NCBI GenBank assembly: GCA_050732935.1
Contig: JBOHRW010000103.1
Coordinates: forward strand, 33,144 to 97,143
Length of the DNA: 64,000 nucleotides
Origin: DASRVA01 sp050732935
GTDB lineage: Bacteria > Gemmatimonadota > Gemmatimonadetes > JACCXV01 > JAHWKZ01
Reading direction: 5' to 3'
Both the position numbers and the translations under genes were made by a program. Shown here in pieces: positions 29,492 through 38,261 of this stretch (positions within the stretch are counted from its first letter, which is position 1; each line of letters opens with the position of its first letter). Under the pieces are notes generated by a model. That model was not told the origin of the DNA and made no database searches. It worked only from the letters and a program-made list of their open reading frames with translations.

Positions 29492-29935
29492 TCAGGTCGT
29501 CTCGATCTCGAAGAGAGCCTGCCCGTACTCGACAGGCTTTCCGTTCTCGACGAGAATCTTGCGGACGACGCCGCTCACCTCGCATTCGAGCTCGTTCATC
29601 AGCTTCATCGCCTCGAGGATGCAGAGGGTCTGGCCCGGTCGGACGGTATCTCCGACCTCCACGAACGGGGGCGCCTCCGGGGCGGGCGCGCGGTAGAAGG
29701 TGCCGACCATCGGCGAAGCCACAGCCTGAGTGGGGGCCGCCGCGGCTTCCGCGGCTTCGGATCGACCCGGCGCCGCCGCGCCGGCGGAGGCGACCTCGCC
29801 CGTTCCCCCGGGCGCTTTCGGATGCCGGCTGTTCTTTACGATCCGCACTGTCCGCCACCACCGTCGGATCTCCAGCTCGTCGATCTCGCTTTCCTCGACG
29901 AGCTGGATCAAGGTCTTGAGCTCGTCCCGGTTCAT
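29492..29935 (-). CDS. accB: Acetyl-CoA carboxylase biotin carboxyl carrier protein
   Basis: The 147-residue protein has an N-terminal helical dimerisation part, an Ala/Pro/Glu-rich linker (about residues 38-70) and a C-terminal biotinyl domain. The biotinylation site EAMKLMNE has the target lysine at about residue 111, and the domain opens with SPMVGTFYRAPAPEAP. It overlaps the efp stop by 4 nt (ATGA) and precedes accC. Confidence 0.96.
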   Translation of the reverse strand: MNRDELKTLIQLVEESEIDELEIRRWWRTVRIVKNSRHPKAPGGTGEVASAGAAAPGRSEAAEAAAAPTQAVASPMVGTFYRAPAPEAPPFVEVGDTVRPGQTLCILEAMKLMNELECEVSGVVRKILVENGKPVEYGQALFEIETT

Positions 29936-30492
29936 GAAACCCGCTCGAGATAGGCGCGGGTGCGGGTATCCACGCGGATCGTCTCGCCCTTGTTCACGAA
30001 CAACGGTACCTGGACCACGGCCCCCGTCTCGATGACGGCCGGCTTGGTGCCCCCCGCAGCCGTATCCCCGCGCACGCCAGGATCGGTCTCCACGATGCGC
30101 GCTTCGATGAAGTTGGGGAGCTCGACCCCGAGGACGAACCCGTCATGGATGAGTACGTCACAGATCGTGCTCTCCTTGAGAAAAGTCTTCTGATCGGTCA
30201 GCAGCCGCTCGTCGACCGGGTGCTGCTCGTAGGTGTCCAGATCCATGAAGTAGGCGTGGTGGTCGTCCGCGTAGAGGAACTGCATCGAGCGGCGTTCCAG
30301 GCGCACGTCCTCGACGCGCTCCCCGGCGCGGAAGGTCCGCTCCACGACCTGACCCGTCTCGACCTTCTTGAGCTTCGTGCGGACGAACGCGCCGCCCTTC
30401 CCGGGCTTGACGTGCTGGAAGTACACGATCTGCCAGAGATCTCCGTCCATCCGCAGGACCATGCCGTTCCGAAAGTCTGCCGTCGTCGCCAT
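29932..30492 (-). CDS. efp: Elongation factor P
   Basis: EF-P relieves ribosome stalling at polyproline. The 186-residue protein has the three-domain EF-P layout. The tip loop VKPGKGGAF carries a lysine (about residue 32) at the usual modification position. The C-terminal signature VETDPGVRGDTAAGGTKPA is also present. Several proline-rich proteins in this window (FtsK linker, SPASM protein) would be clients. No modification enzyme (EpmA/B or EarP) is visible nearby. It overlaps accB by 4 nt. Confidence 0.97.
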   Translation of the reverse strand: MATTADFRNGMVLRMDGDLWQIVYFQHVKPGKGGAFVRTKLKKVETGQVVERTFRAGERVEDVRLERRSMQFLYADDHHAYFMDLDTYEQHPVDERLLTDQKTFLKESTICDVLIHDGFVLGVELPNFIEARIVETDPGVRGDTAAGGTKPAVIETGAVVQVPLFVNKGETIRVDTRTRAYLERVS

Positions 30493-30518
30493 GGAGGTGC
30501 CGATCTGGTCGGTGGAGG

Positions 30519-31616
30519 TTACAGGACGACGAGCTCGTCCGGAGCGGGACGGGCCAGCGCCCGCGCACCCGCAGCCCCTACGACGAAGTCGTCTTCGATC
30601 CGGATGCCGCCTAATCCTTGAATATAGATACCGGGTTCCAGCGTCACCACCGCGCCCGCGGGCACGGGGTCCCCGTTCTCTTTCCACAGACGCGGATCCT
30701 CGTGGACTTCGAGCCCGATGCCGTGTCCCAGCGAATGGGTGAACGCCGGACCATACCCTCTTTCCTCGATGACGTCGCGCGCCAGGGCATCGGCGCGCCG
30801 GGCCTCGATGCCTCCCCGGAGCCCGTCCAGCGCCGCGCGCCGGGCGAGGTCGACGACCCGATACGCCTCGCTGAGACGAGGGTCGGGGGAACCGCAGGAC
30901 ACGGTTCGGCTCACGTCGCTGACGTAGCCGTCCACCACGGCGCCGAAGTCGAACAGCGCGACCTCTCCCCGCGCAAGGGGCCGCCCGCCCGGCTCCGCGT
31001 GAGGAAGCGCCGCCCGCTCCCCGAACTGCACGATCGTGTCGAACGGAAACCGTTCGCTTCCCTGCTCCCGCAGCTCGCGCTCCAGCCGGGCGGCGAGCTG
31101 GAGCTCGGTCACGCCGGGTCGAATCTCCGGGAGGACGGCCTCGAACGCGTCCACGGCGATGCCGGCGGCACGGGCGATGGTCTCCCGTTCGGGGATCGAC
31201 TTCACCACGCGGAGCCCCTCGACCCATCCCGAGACGCCCTCCAGGGGCGATCCGCCCGCAGATTCCCACGCCTCGCGCTGGGCGACCGACAGACGATCCT
31301 TCTCGAACGCCACGACCCCCTCGTGGCCGGCCAGGTGCTCGCGCGCCGTCTCCAGCGGTCGCCGCGTGGCGACCGCCACGGCGACATCTTCGCCGACCTC
31401 CCCGCGCGCCTCGGCTTCGTTCATCGGCACGACGAAGAGGGTGTCCGGTCCGTCAGCCGTCAGCAAGAGGGCGCCGCCACCACGAAAGCCGCTCAGATAG
31501 CAAATGTTGGGGGGATGCACGACGAGGAGGGCGGAGCCTCCGGCACTGGCCAGCCGCTCCCGCAGGCCGGCGCGGCGGGCCGCTAGCGGGGTGTCGCGAG
31601 TCTTCGGCGGCCCCAC
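30519..31616 (-). CDS. M24-family Xaa-Pro peptidase
   Basis: The 365-residue protein has an N-terminal creatinase-like domain (about 1-135) and a C-terminal pita-bread metallopeptidase domain. The metal ligands are visible in FDFGAVVDGYVSDVSRT, HSLGHGIGLEVHE, LEPGIY and IRIEDDFVV. It should remove N-terminal residues before proline or cleave Xaa-Pro dipeptides (PepP/PepQ type). The start is GTG, one base after the upstream TAG. The order pepP-efp-accB-accC is a common bacterial arrangement. Confidence 0.92.
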   Translation of the reverse strand: MGPPKTRDTPLAARRAGLRERLASAGGSALLVVHPPNICYLSGFRGGGALLLTADGPDTLFVVPMNEAEARGEVGEDVAVAVATRRPLETAREHLAGHEGVVAFEKDRLSVAQREAWESAGGSPLEGVSGWVEGLRVVKSIPERETIARAAGIAVDAFEAVLPEIRPGVTELQLAARLERELREQGSERFPFDTIVQFGERAALPHAEPGGRPLARGEVALFDFGAVVDGYVSDVSRTVSCGSPDPRLSEAYRVVDLARRAALDGLRGGIEARRADALARDVIEERGYGPAFTHSLGHGIGLEVHEDPRLWKENGDPVPAGAVVTLEPGIYIQGLGGIRIEDDFVVGAAGARALARPAPDELVVL

Positions 31617-31617
31617 A

Positions 31618-31953
31618 CTAACGGCTCGCCAGCCACGCCTCGAAGACCTCGTCTCGCGCCACTTCGTTGCCGGCCTCCTCGTCGCGCGCCGGGCGGTCCT
31701 CCACCTCCGCAGGGGGATCGTGCCGGTCGGCGGCGACTGGCTCCGGCGTGGAAGCCCTTCCGCGCTCCCGGATGGCCCGCGTCAGCGTTTCGATCCGCTT
31801 GGCGATCCGCGGGTCGTCCGGGGAGCGCTGGGCGATCCGCTCGTAGATCGCCCGCGCGCGCTCGAGGAGGCCCTGCTGAGCGTAGATCTCGGCCAAGGTG
31901 GAGGTGGCCAGGTCCTGCCCGCCCTGGTCCCGTTCGTCTTCCTGCGCGATCAT
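31618..31953 (-). CDS. Small TPR-repeat protein
   Basis: The 111-residue acidic protein contains one clear tetratricopeptide-like repeat (STLAEIYAQQGLLERARAIYERIAQRSPDDPR). A disordered Pro/Ala/Glu-rich tail follows. No signal peptide is seen. It is the first gene of the long run that continues through pepP, efp, accBC and ftsK to the radical SAM genes. A promoter-like sequence ends within a few bases of its ATG. The function is unknown. Confidence 0.7.
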   Translation of the reverse strand: MIAQEDERDQGGQDLATSTLAEIYAQQGLLERARAIYERIAQRSPDDPRIAKRIETLTRAIRERGRASTPEPVAADRHDPPAEVEDRPARDEEAGNEVARDEVFEAWLASR

Positions 31954-31960
31954 CGGCGCC

Positions 31961-31990
31961 AGTATAGAGACGGCCCCCCTCCCCGAGCAA
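31961..31990 (-). promoter_or_regulatory. Candidate promoter for the TPR-pepP-efp-accBC run; possibly leaderless
   Basis: On the minus strand TTGCTC (31990-31985) and TATACT (31966-31961) are separated by 18 nt. Transcription would begin about at the ATG at 31953, giving a leaderless or nearly leaderless mRNA. It lies in the 192 nt divergent gap with the ppiD-like gene. Confidence 0.45.
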
Positions 31991-32145
31991 CGCCGTTTCT
32001 CGACGCGAAGCCACCACGGAGCTATCTTTCACCTGTCAGCCCGGCAGCCTTACCCCCTTCCGATCGACCGGCCCGTCGAAACGTTCCGCCCCGGCACCGC
32101 GAGGATCGGGGGCATCCCGAAACCGCTTCCAGGACCTTACGAGCC

Positions 32146-33972
32146 ATGATGATGAAGAAGCTCCGAGAATCCACCAAGATCATCATGATCCTGACATCGA
32201 TCGCCTTCGTCGGGCTCATGGTCTTCGAATGGGGGATGGACCTCTCCGGCCGGAGCGCGACCTCGGGTACACAGACCCGGCTCGGCTCGGTCGATGGGGC
32301 CGACATCTCGATGGAGGAGTACCAGACCCAGTACCGGATCCTCTACGAGCAGGCCCAGCAGAGGACCGGCGACGAGGGCCTGACCCCCGAGCAGCTCCGG
32401 CAGGTCGAAGAGCAGGCATGGGACGACGTGGTCAACCTCACCCTCTTGCGGCACGAGGCGGAGCGCCGTGACATTCACCTCGCGGACAGCGAGCTGGTGG
32501 AGTACATCCGCAACAACCCGCCCCCCGAGGTCGCCCGTCTGCCGGCTTTCCAGACCGACGGCCAGTTCGACATCGAGAAGTATCGCCAGGCCCTCGGAGA
32601 TCCGGCCCTGCAGGAGACCTGGGCGGAGTACGAGCGGCAGCTTCGCCAGACGCTCCCGATTCGGAAGCTCGAGGAGCAGATCCTGGCCGGGGTCACCGTG
32701 ACCGACGCCGAGGTCCTCGACGCCTATCGGGCGCGTCACGAGCAGGTCCGGATCCGGTACGTGTATCTCGACCCGGACCAGCTGGTTCCCGATTCCCGGA
32801 TCCAGGTCACGGACACCGAGATCGCGGAGTACTACGAGGATCACCGGGACGAGTACCGTCGGGGGGCGAGCTCCCGGATCGAGTTCGCGGTCTTTTCCCC
32901 GATCGTCACCAGCGCGGATTCCGCCGCCGCGCGAGCGCGGGCCGACAGCCTGGCCCGGCTGGCCCGCGAGCCCAATACGGAGTTCGCGGATCTGGCCGCT
33001 GAGGCCTCGGACGACGAGCTGACGCGAGATGCCGGCGGCCAGCTCGGTTGGTTCGAGCTGTCGACCATGGATCCGGCGATCGCCTCCGCGCTCTCGGGGC
33101 TCGAGGCCGGTGGGGTGTCGGACCCCGTGCTGACTCCTTTCGGCTGGCACGTCGTCGAGCTCCAGGACCGCATGGACCCGCCGGAAGGCGAGGCGCGATA
33201 CCAGGCTCGCCACATCCTGACGATCATCGAGCCGTCGGCGGCCGCCCGCGACAGCGCTCGCCAGGCCGCCCAGGCCTTCGCCCTCGGAGCCAGCGATTCG
33301 ACCACCGCCTTCCGCCGGCTCGCCGAGCCCGAGGCGACGCGCGTAGGCGAGACCCCGCTGTTCGAGCAGGGCGTCGTCGTCCCCGGGGTCGGCCCGGCCG
33401 CGGCGATCTCGGAGTTCGCCTTCGCCAACGATCAGGGCGCGGTCAGCGGCGCCCTGGAGCACGATGGCGCGTTCTACGTCGTTCACGTCCTGGAGCGGTA
33501 TCCGGGCGGCACCATCGCCCGAGAGCAGGTGGCCGACGAGATCCGCCCCCGGGTCCGGAACGACGAGAAGCGGGCCATGGTCGCGGAGATGGCGCCGGAC
33601 TTTCGCGAGGCTGTCCAGCGGGATGGGCTCGAGGCGGCGGCCCGCCAGTTCGGCCTCGAGGTCCGCACGACAGGCTGGTTCAGCCGCCTCAACAACGTTC
33701 CCGGGATCGGCTCGGGGACTCCCGTCGCGGGCGCCGCTTTCGGTCTCGCCCAGGGGCAGGTCGCGGGGCCGATCGAAGGCCCGCAGGGACTCTATTTCAT
33801 CCAGGTTCTCGAGAAGCGGACGTACGATCCGACCGCCTTCGAGCGCGAGCGGGCGACATTGAGGGAGCAGCTCAAGGTGGAGGAGATGCGGGCGGCGTTC
33901 AACGCCTGGTTCGAGGACTTGCGGGAGCGGGCCGAGGTCGAGGATCGGCGGGCTCAGATCCTGGGCACCTGA
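32146..33972 (+). CDS. PpiD/SurA-type peptidyl-prolyl isomerase
   Basis: The 608-residue protein has a single N-terminal membrane anchor (about residues 10-30, IIMILTSIAFVGLMVFEWG). A SurA_N/PpiD-like chaperone region follows, then a parvulin rotamase domain at about residues 245-345 (ending GWHVVELQDRM) and further rotamase-like repeats. This matches the PpiD layout, a periplasmic foldase at the SecYEG exit. The start is one of three consecutive ATG codons beginning at 32146. The gene is convergent with tatA, with only 9 nt between stops. Confidence 0.88.
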   Translation: MMMKKLRESTKIIMILTSIAFVGLMVFEWGMDLSGRSATSGTQTRLGSVDGADISMEEYQTQYRILYEQAQQRTGDEGLTPEQLRQVEEQAWDDVVNLTLLRHEAERRDIHLADSELVEYIRNNPPPEVARLPAFQTDGQFDIEKYRQALGDPALQETWAEYERQLRQTLPIRKLEEQILAGVTVTDAEVLDAYRARHEQVRIRYVYLDPDQLVPDSRIQVTDTEIAEYYEDHRDEYRRGASSRIEFAVFSPIVTSADSAAARARADSLARLAREPNTEFADLAAEASDDELTRDAGGQLGWFELSTMDPAIASALSGLEAGGVSDPVLTPFGWHVVELQDRMDPPEGEARYQARHILTIIEPSAAARDSARQAAQAFALGASDSTTAFRRLAEPEATRVGETPLFEQGVVVPGVGPAAAISEFAFANDQGAVSGALEHDGAFYVVHVLERYPGGTIAREQVADEIRPRVRNDEKRAMVAEMAPDFREAVQRDGLEAAARQFGLEVRTTGWFSRLNNVPGIGSGTPVAGAAFGLAQGQVAGPIEGPQGLYFIQVLEKRTYDPTAFERERATLREQLKVEEMRAAFNAWFEDLRERAEVEDRRAQILGT

Positions 33973-33981
33973 CCGACCGGG

Positions 33982-34167
33982 CTATTCCTTTCCCGGCTTG
34001 CGCTCCTCCTGGTCGATATCTTCCTTGATCTCGTTCAATCCCCGCTTGAACTCGCGGATGCCCTTGCCGAGCGACTCGCCGAGCTCGGGAAGGCGCTTGG
34101 CCCCGAAGAGCAGCAAGAGAATGAACAGGACGAGGACGATCTCCTGCATCCCGATCGAGCCGAACAT
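33982..34167 (-). CDS. tatA: Twin-arginine translocase subunit TatA/E
   Basis: The 61-residue protein has the TatA layout. There is a short periplasmic N-terminus and a transmembrane helix (IVLVLFILLLLFGAKRLPELG), then an amphipathic helix (LGKGIREFKRGLNEIKED) and a charged tail. It forms the protein-conducting part of the Tat pathway for folded proteins. TatC is not in this window. It is on the same strand as the DUF4321 and prenyltransferase genes upstream. Confidence 0.93.
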   Translation of the reverse strand: MFGSIGMQEIVLVLFILLLLFGAKRLPELGESLGKGIREFKRGLNEIKEDIDQEERKPGKE

Positions 34168-34218
34168 GATTCCTCCCCCCGCCTGGCAAGGCGGACAAGA
34201 CGAACAAGGACGGGCGGC

Positions 34219-34485
34219 CTAGAAGAAGGCGCGGTAGAGGTATGCCGCCCCGACGATCCCCACCAGGCTCATGATGTTCACGTACAGCGTCAACGGGCCG
34301 AGGGTGAGAGCCACCGCCACCAGGTCGATCGAAACCGGGCCGAACGCGCCCGCCACCGATGTCGTGAAGAACTCCCGCGCCACTCCCGCCGGCAACCACC
34401 TGGCCAGCAGCTCTCCAACCAAGCTACCGACCAGCAGACCCATGGTCAACACTACCGTGTATACCTTGAAGTTCTTGCGGTGCAT
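34219..34485 (-). CDS. DUF4321-like small membrane protein
   Basis: The 88-residue protein has two to three predicted membrane helices. The first is VYTVVLTMGLLVGSLVGELLA; a second runs around IDLVAVALTLGPLTLYVN and a third around IMSLVGIVGAAYLYRAFF. The layout resembles DUF4321, whose function is unknown. The ATG at 34483-34485 gives a typical length. It lies between tatA and the polyprenyl diphosphate synthase gene. Confidence 0.72.
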   Translation of the reverse strand: MHRKNFKVYTVVLTMGLLVGSLVGELLARWLPAGVAREFFTTSVAGAFGPVSIDLVAVALTLGPLTLYVNIMSLVGIVGAAYLYRAFF

Positions 34486-34551
34486 TACCTTACGAGGCCG
34501 CGGACCGGGCCGGGCTCCGGCTGGTGCGGCCAGCGGTGGCGTCCTCACCGC

Positions 34552-35559
34552 TCAGCGGTCCCGCCCCAGCACGTAGTCCACGGCGGACTCGAGCACCTCA
34601 CGGGCGGGGGTCGGCGGCACGGTCTCCAGCGCTTCCCGGGCACGAGCCGCGTACTCGCGGGCCACGCGCCGCGTGGCTTCGATGCCGCCCCGATCGCGGA
34701 CGAGGTGGATCACCTCCTCGACCGCATCGGCGGCCGGCTTGCCCGCGGTCGGGAACACGGCCTGCACGGCGCGGCGCTCGCGCGAATCGAGGCGTGGCAG
34801 GATCGCGAGCAGGGGGAAGGTCGCCTGTCCCTCGCGCAGGTCCGACCCGGACGGTTTCCCCATCACCGACTGCTCGCCGCCGTAATCCATCATGTCGTCG
34901 ATCAGCTGGAACGTCATCCCGAGCCGCATCCCGTAATCGTGCAGAGCGCCGCGGCGGGCGGGAGCCCCGATCACGGCACCCATCTCGCACGCGGTGGCGA
35001 TCAGGCTCGCCGTCTTCTTCTCGATCATGAAGAAGTACTGGGCGGGATCCTCGACCAGTCGCCCGTGGTGGGCGATCTCGACCATCTCCCCGACGGTCAG
35101 GTCGTTGGTGACGCGGGCCGCCAACCCGATCAACTCGAGGTCACCGATCCGGGTGATCTCCGCCATCGCCCTCGAGTACAGGTAGTCGCCCATGATGATC
35201 GAGACCTTGTGCCCCCAGCGACTGTTGAGCGTGGGCAGCCCCCGCCGCAGGCTCGAGTGGTCGATCGAATCGTCGTGGACGAGCGTCGCCAGATGGATGA
35301 TCTCAACCACCGCTCCCAGCGGGACCTCACGCGCGTCTGGTCGCTCCTCCGCGCGGTTGCAAAGGGCCAGCAGAGCCGGCCGGAAGAGCTTTCCACGCAT
35401 CTGGTTGAGGTGGAAAGAGACCTCGTTGATGAAGGGGACTTCGGTCGCCAGGGCGGCGCCGATCTGGACGAGGACCTCGTCGAGAGCCCCGTGCACCAGC
35501 CCCTGAATCGTGGCCAGCGACGGGCGCTCGAGCTGCTCGGGGGCGGCGCTGCGGCTCAT
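34552..35559 (-). CDS. trans-Polyprenyl diphosphate synthase
   Basis: The 335-residue enzyme condenses isopentenyl diphosphate units to a long all-trans chain, probably for menaquinone side chains. Both aspartate-rich motifs are present: DDSID in LVHDDSIDHSSLRRG and DDMMD in FQLIDDMMDYGG. The GKLFRPALL segment is typical. Chain length cannot be judged by eye. The start is ATG at 35557-35559. It follows the PHP gene after 13 nt. Confidence 0.93.
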   Translation of the reverse strand: MSRSAAPEQLERPSLATIQGLVHGALDEVLVQIGAALATEVPFINEVSFHLNQMRGKLFRPALLALCNRAEERPDAREVPLGAVVEIIHLATLVHDDSIDHSSLRRGLPTLNSRWGHKVSIIMGDYLYSRAMAEITRIGDLELIGLAARVTNDLTVGEMVEIAHHGRLVEDPAQYFFMIEKKTASLIATACEMGAVIGAPARRGALHDYGMRLGMTFQLIDDMMDYGGEQSVMGKPSGSDLREGQATFPLLAILPRLDSRERRAVQAVFPTAGKPAADAVEEVIHLVRDRGGIEATRRVAREYAARAREALETVPPTPAREVLESAVDYVLGRDR

Positions 35560-35572
35560 CGGGTGGCCTAGG

Positions 35573-36391
35573 TTAACTTCGCCCTCCGAGGTGGTCAACG
35601 AGTTTTTCGGCCCATTCCGACGGGACGCGCGGCAGCCCGATCCGGCTGCGGTGGCCCGGTGTGCCGTGGAAGTCGCTGCCACCCGTCGGCAGCAATCCGA
35701 GGCCTCGCGCCAGCGCCTCGTAATGCCGCATGGCGGCGGCGGAATGCTCCGTGTGACGGACCTCGAGCCCGAGCAGCCCTTCTTCTACCAGCACGGGGAT
35801 CAGATCGTCGCGCCGGAAGGTTCCCGGATGCGCGAGGACGGGAACACCACCCACCCGGCGCACTGCACGGAACGTCCGGCCAGGATCGCGGAAAGGCTTG
35901 GCCACGAAGGCCGGCCGCGAGCGTCCGATGAACCGGGAGAAAGCCTCGTCCAGGGTGTTCACGTGACCGCGCTCGACGAGCGCCATGGCCACGTGCGGCC
36001 GCGTGATCGTGGCCCCCACGGCGATCCGCTCCACGTCGGAGAGATCGACCTCGATCCCCAACCGGTTGAGGCGGGCGACCATCCCGCGGGCGCGCTCGTG
36101 TCGCTGTTCGGCCAGCTCCTCGAGCTCGCGCCGGAAGACCCGGTCCTCCAGATCGACACCGTACGCCAGGATGTGCGCCTCGCGGTTTCCGGCGTGACAG
36201 GTGAGCTCGACGCCCGGGATGACGATCATCCCCTCGGGTGCCGTGGCAACCGCCTCGTCCACCGCGGCCACGGTGTCGTGATCGGTCACCGCCAGGAAGC
36301 GGATTCCCCGCCCGGCCGCTCGCGCCACCAGGTCGGCCGGCGGCAGGGCGCCGTCGGAGGCGTTGGTGTGGGTGTGGAGATCGACGCTCAC
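35573..36391 (-). CDS. PHP-domain phosphoesterase (YciV/RNase AM type)
   Basis: The 272-residue protein has the PHP metal-binding motifs in order: HTHTNASDG, TDHDT, PGVELTCHAGN, AHILAYG, LAHPGTFRRDD and GSDFHGTPGH. Members include the nucleoside 3',5'-bisphosphate phosphatase and 5'-3' exonuclease YciV/RNase AM, the most likely assignment. The GTG start overlaps the preceding stop by one base (TAGTG). Confidence 0.87.
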   Translation of the reverse strand: MSVDLHTHTNASDGALPPADLVARAAGRGIRFLAVTDHDTVAAVDEAVATAPEGMIVIPGVELTCHAGNREAHILAYGVDLEDRVFRRELEELAEQRHERARGMVARLNRLGIEVDLSDVERIAVGATITRPHVAMALVERGHVNTLDEAFSRFIGRSRPAFVAKPFRDPGRTFRAVRRVGGVPVLAHPGTFRRDDLIPVLVEEGLLGLEVRHTEHSAAAMRHYEALARGLGLLPTGGSDFHGTPGHRSRIGLPRVPSEWAEKLVDHLGGRS

Positions 36392-38259
36392 TACCGCGCG
36401 ATCAGTCCGTCGAGCACCTCGAGCGCCATCTCGTAACGACCGAACGGGGGCATCACGTAGACCCCCTGAACACCGGGCACGTCCTTGACCGCGGCCAGCG
36501 CCTCGCGCGCGATGTCGACCCCCAGGGCGGCCGCCTCCCGGCGATCCACCACCCGCCGCATCCGCTCCCGGACCGGCTCGGGGATGCGCATCCCAGGCAC
36601 CTCGTTGTGCAGGAACTCCGCGTTGCGGAACGAATGCAGCGGCAGGATGCCGGCCAGGATCGGGATCGGAAGCGGACCCAGCTCCGCCAGGAAGGCCGCC
36701 AGGTCCCCGACATCGAAGATCGGCTGCGACATGGCGAAGCGGGCCCCGGCTTCGATCTTCCGTCGGAAGCGCTCCACCTCGAGCGCGCGGTCCACGGCGC
36801 CCGGGTTCACCCCGACCCCGACGTGGAGGTCCAGCGGGACCCCAGTCTCCTTGCCGGCGGCGTCCAACCCCAAGATCAGTTGGCTCGCCACGCGCACGAG
36901 ACCGATCGAGTCGACGTCGAAGACGGCGGTGGGGACCGCGTACTCCCCCGCCTTGGGCGGATCCCCCGTGATGATCAGCACGTCGCGGACATCCAGGGCA
37001 TGGGCCGCCATCAGGTCGGCCTGCATTCCGTAAAGATTGCGGTCACGGCAGCAGTAGTGGATGATGGTCTCGATCGGCACCCGGTCGCGCAGCACCCGGG
37101 CTATGGCCAGCGGCGTGACGCGCGGAGAGATGCGGGCGTATTCGGGGATGTTGACGGCGTCGACGCCGGCCTCGGCCACGTTCCGGACCGCCTCAACCAG
37201 CGACGCCAGCTCCGCGCTCGTCGGCGGCGTGAGCTCCACCGAGACCACGAACCGGCCCTCGGCCAGGCGCCTGGCCAGCGTGGTGGGGCGGACATCGGGC
37301 CGCGGACCGACGGCGCGGACCGGTTCGGCCTCGACCTCTGCAACGACGGTGACGCGGGCCTTCGGCGTGTACCGCTGGACGGAGTGTACCATCGTCCGCA
37401 CGTGCTCCGGGGTGGTCCCGCAGCATCCTCCGAGCAATCGTACGCCGGCCTGGACAAAGCGCTTGGCATACTTGCCGAAGTACTCCGGACCGGCCATGTA
37501 GATGAGCCGACCCTCGACCGACTGCGGTAGCCCGGCGTTGGGCATCGCCGCCAGGAAGGCCCCATTCCCACCCTCCATCCGCACCAGGCAGTCGAGCATG
37601 GGACGGGGACCTACGCTGCAGTTGGCGCCCACGACATCGGCGCCCGATTCCGCCAGCCGACGCGCGACCGGCTCCGGTGGGTCTCCCGACTGGGTCAGCC
37701 CTTCCTCGGTGAAGCTCATCATGGCGACGACCGGAACCGCGGTGTCGAGAGCGCGGATCGCCGCGAGGGCGGCCTCCATTTCGACCAGCGACGGGATCGT
37801 CTCGACGACCAGCACGTCCGCGCCCCCCTCGAGCAGGGCCGCGGCCTGCTCGGCGAAGATCCCACGCATGTCGTCGACGGTGTATCCCCCGGCGACCTGA
37901 CCGGCCACGCCGATCGGGCCCATCGATCCGCCTACCCAGGCCCGCTCTCCCGCCGCCTCGCGCGCGAGCCGGGCGCCCGCCCGGTTGATCTCTGCCACCC
38001 GGTCCTCGAGTCCGTGCCCGAGCAGCCGGGCGCGGTTCGCCCCGAACGTGTTGGTCTCCAGCAGCTCGGCGCCGGCGGCCACGTAGGCGGCGTGGATCTC
38101 CCGGATCATGTCGGGGCTGGAGACGCACAGCTCGTCGAAGCAGCGGTTGATGAACACCCCCCGCTCGTAGATCTGAGTGCCCATTGCGCCATCGGCGACC
38201 AGCACGCCCTCGGCCAGGCGCTCGAGAAACCCGTTTCCGCAATTCGATGATCGTATCAT
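36391..38259 (-). CDS. Bifunctional homocysteine S-methyltransferase / methylenetetrahydrofolate reductase
   Basis: The 622-residue fusion has an N-terminal homocysteine methyltransferase domain (about 1-300). Its zinc cysteines are at Cys213 (GANCSVG) and Cys279-Cys280 (GGCCGTT). A C-terminal MetF domain (about 335-622) has VELTPPTS and ITGDPPKAGEY motifs. It would reduce methylene-THF and transfer a methyl group to homocysteine, as in the YitJ-type fusion of Bacillus. No cobalamin-binding domain is present, so the methyl donor for the first domain is uncertain. It lies 2 nt from the TPR gene and 1 nt overlaps the PHP gene. Confidence 0.93.
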   Translation of the reverse strand: MIRSSNCGNGFLERLAEGVLVADGAMGTQIYERGVFINRCFDELCVSSPDMIREIHAAYVAAGAELLETNTFGANRARLLGHGLEDRVAEINRAGARLAREAAGERAWVGGSMGPIGVAGQVAGGYTVDDMRGIFAEQAAALLEGGADVLVVETIPSLVEMEAALAAIRALDTAVPVVAMMSFTEEGLTQSGDPPEPVARRLAESGADVVGANCSVGPRPMLDCLVRMEGGNGAFLAAMPNAGLPQSVEGRLIYMAGPEYFGKYAKRFVQAGVRLLGGCCGTTPEHVRTMVHSVQRYTPKARVTVVAEVEAEPVRAVGPRPDVRPTTLARRLAEGRFVVSVELTPPTSAELASLVEAVRNVAEAGVDAVNIPEYARISPRVTPLAIARVLRDRVPIETIIHYCCRDRNLYGMQADLMAAHALDVRDVLIITGDPPKAGEYAVPTAVFDVDSIGLVRVASQLILGLDAAGKETGVPLDLHVGVGVNPGAVDRALEVERFRRKIEAGARFAMSQPIFDVGDLAAFLAELGPLPIPILAGILPLHSFRNAEFLHNEVPGMRIPEPVRERMRRVVDRREAAALGVDIAREALAAVKDVPGVQGVYVMPPFGRYEMALEVLDGLIAR

Positions 38260-38261
38260 CC

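Noticed and set aside
29932..30492. Possible unusual EF-P modification site.
   Set aside because: The tip lysine is in its normal position; no modification gene is visible, but those can be elsewhere.
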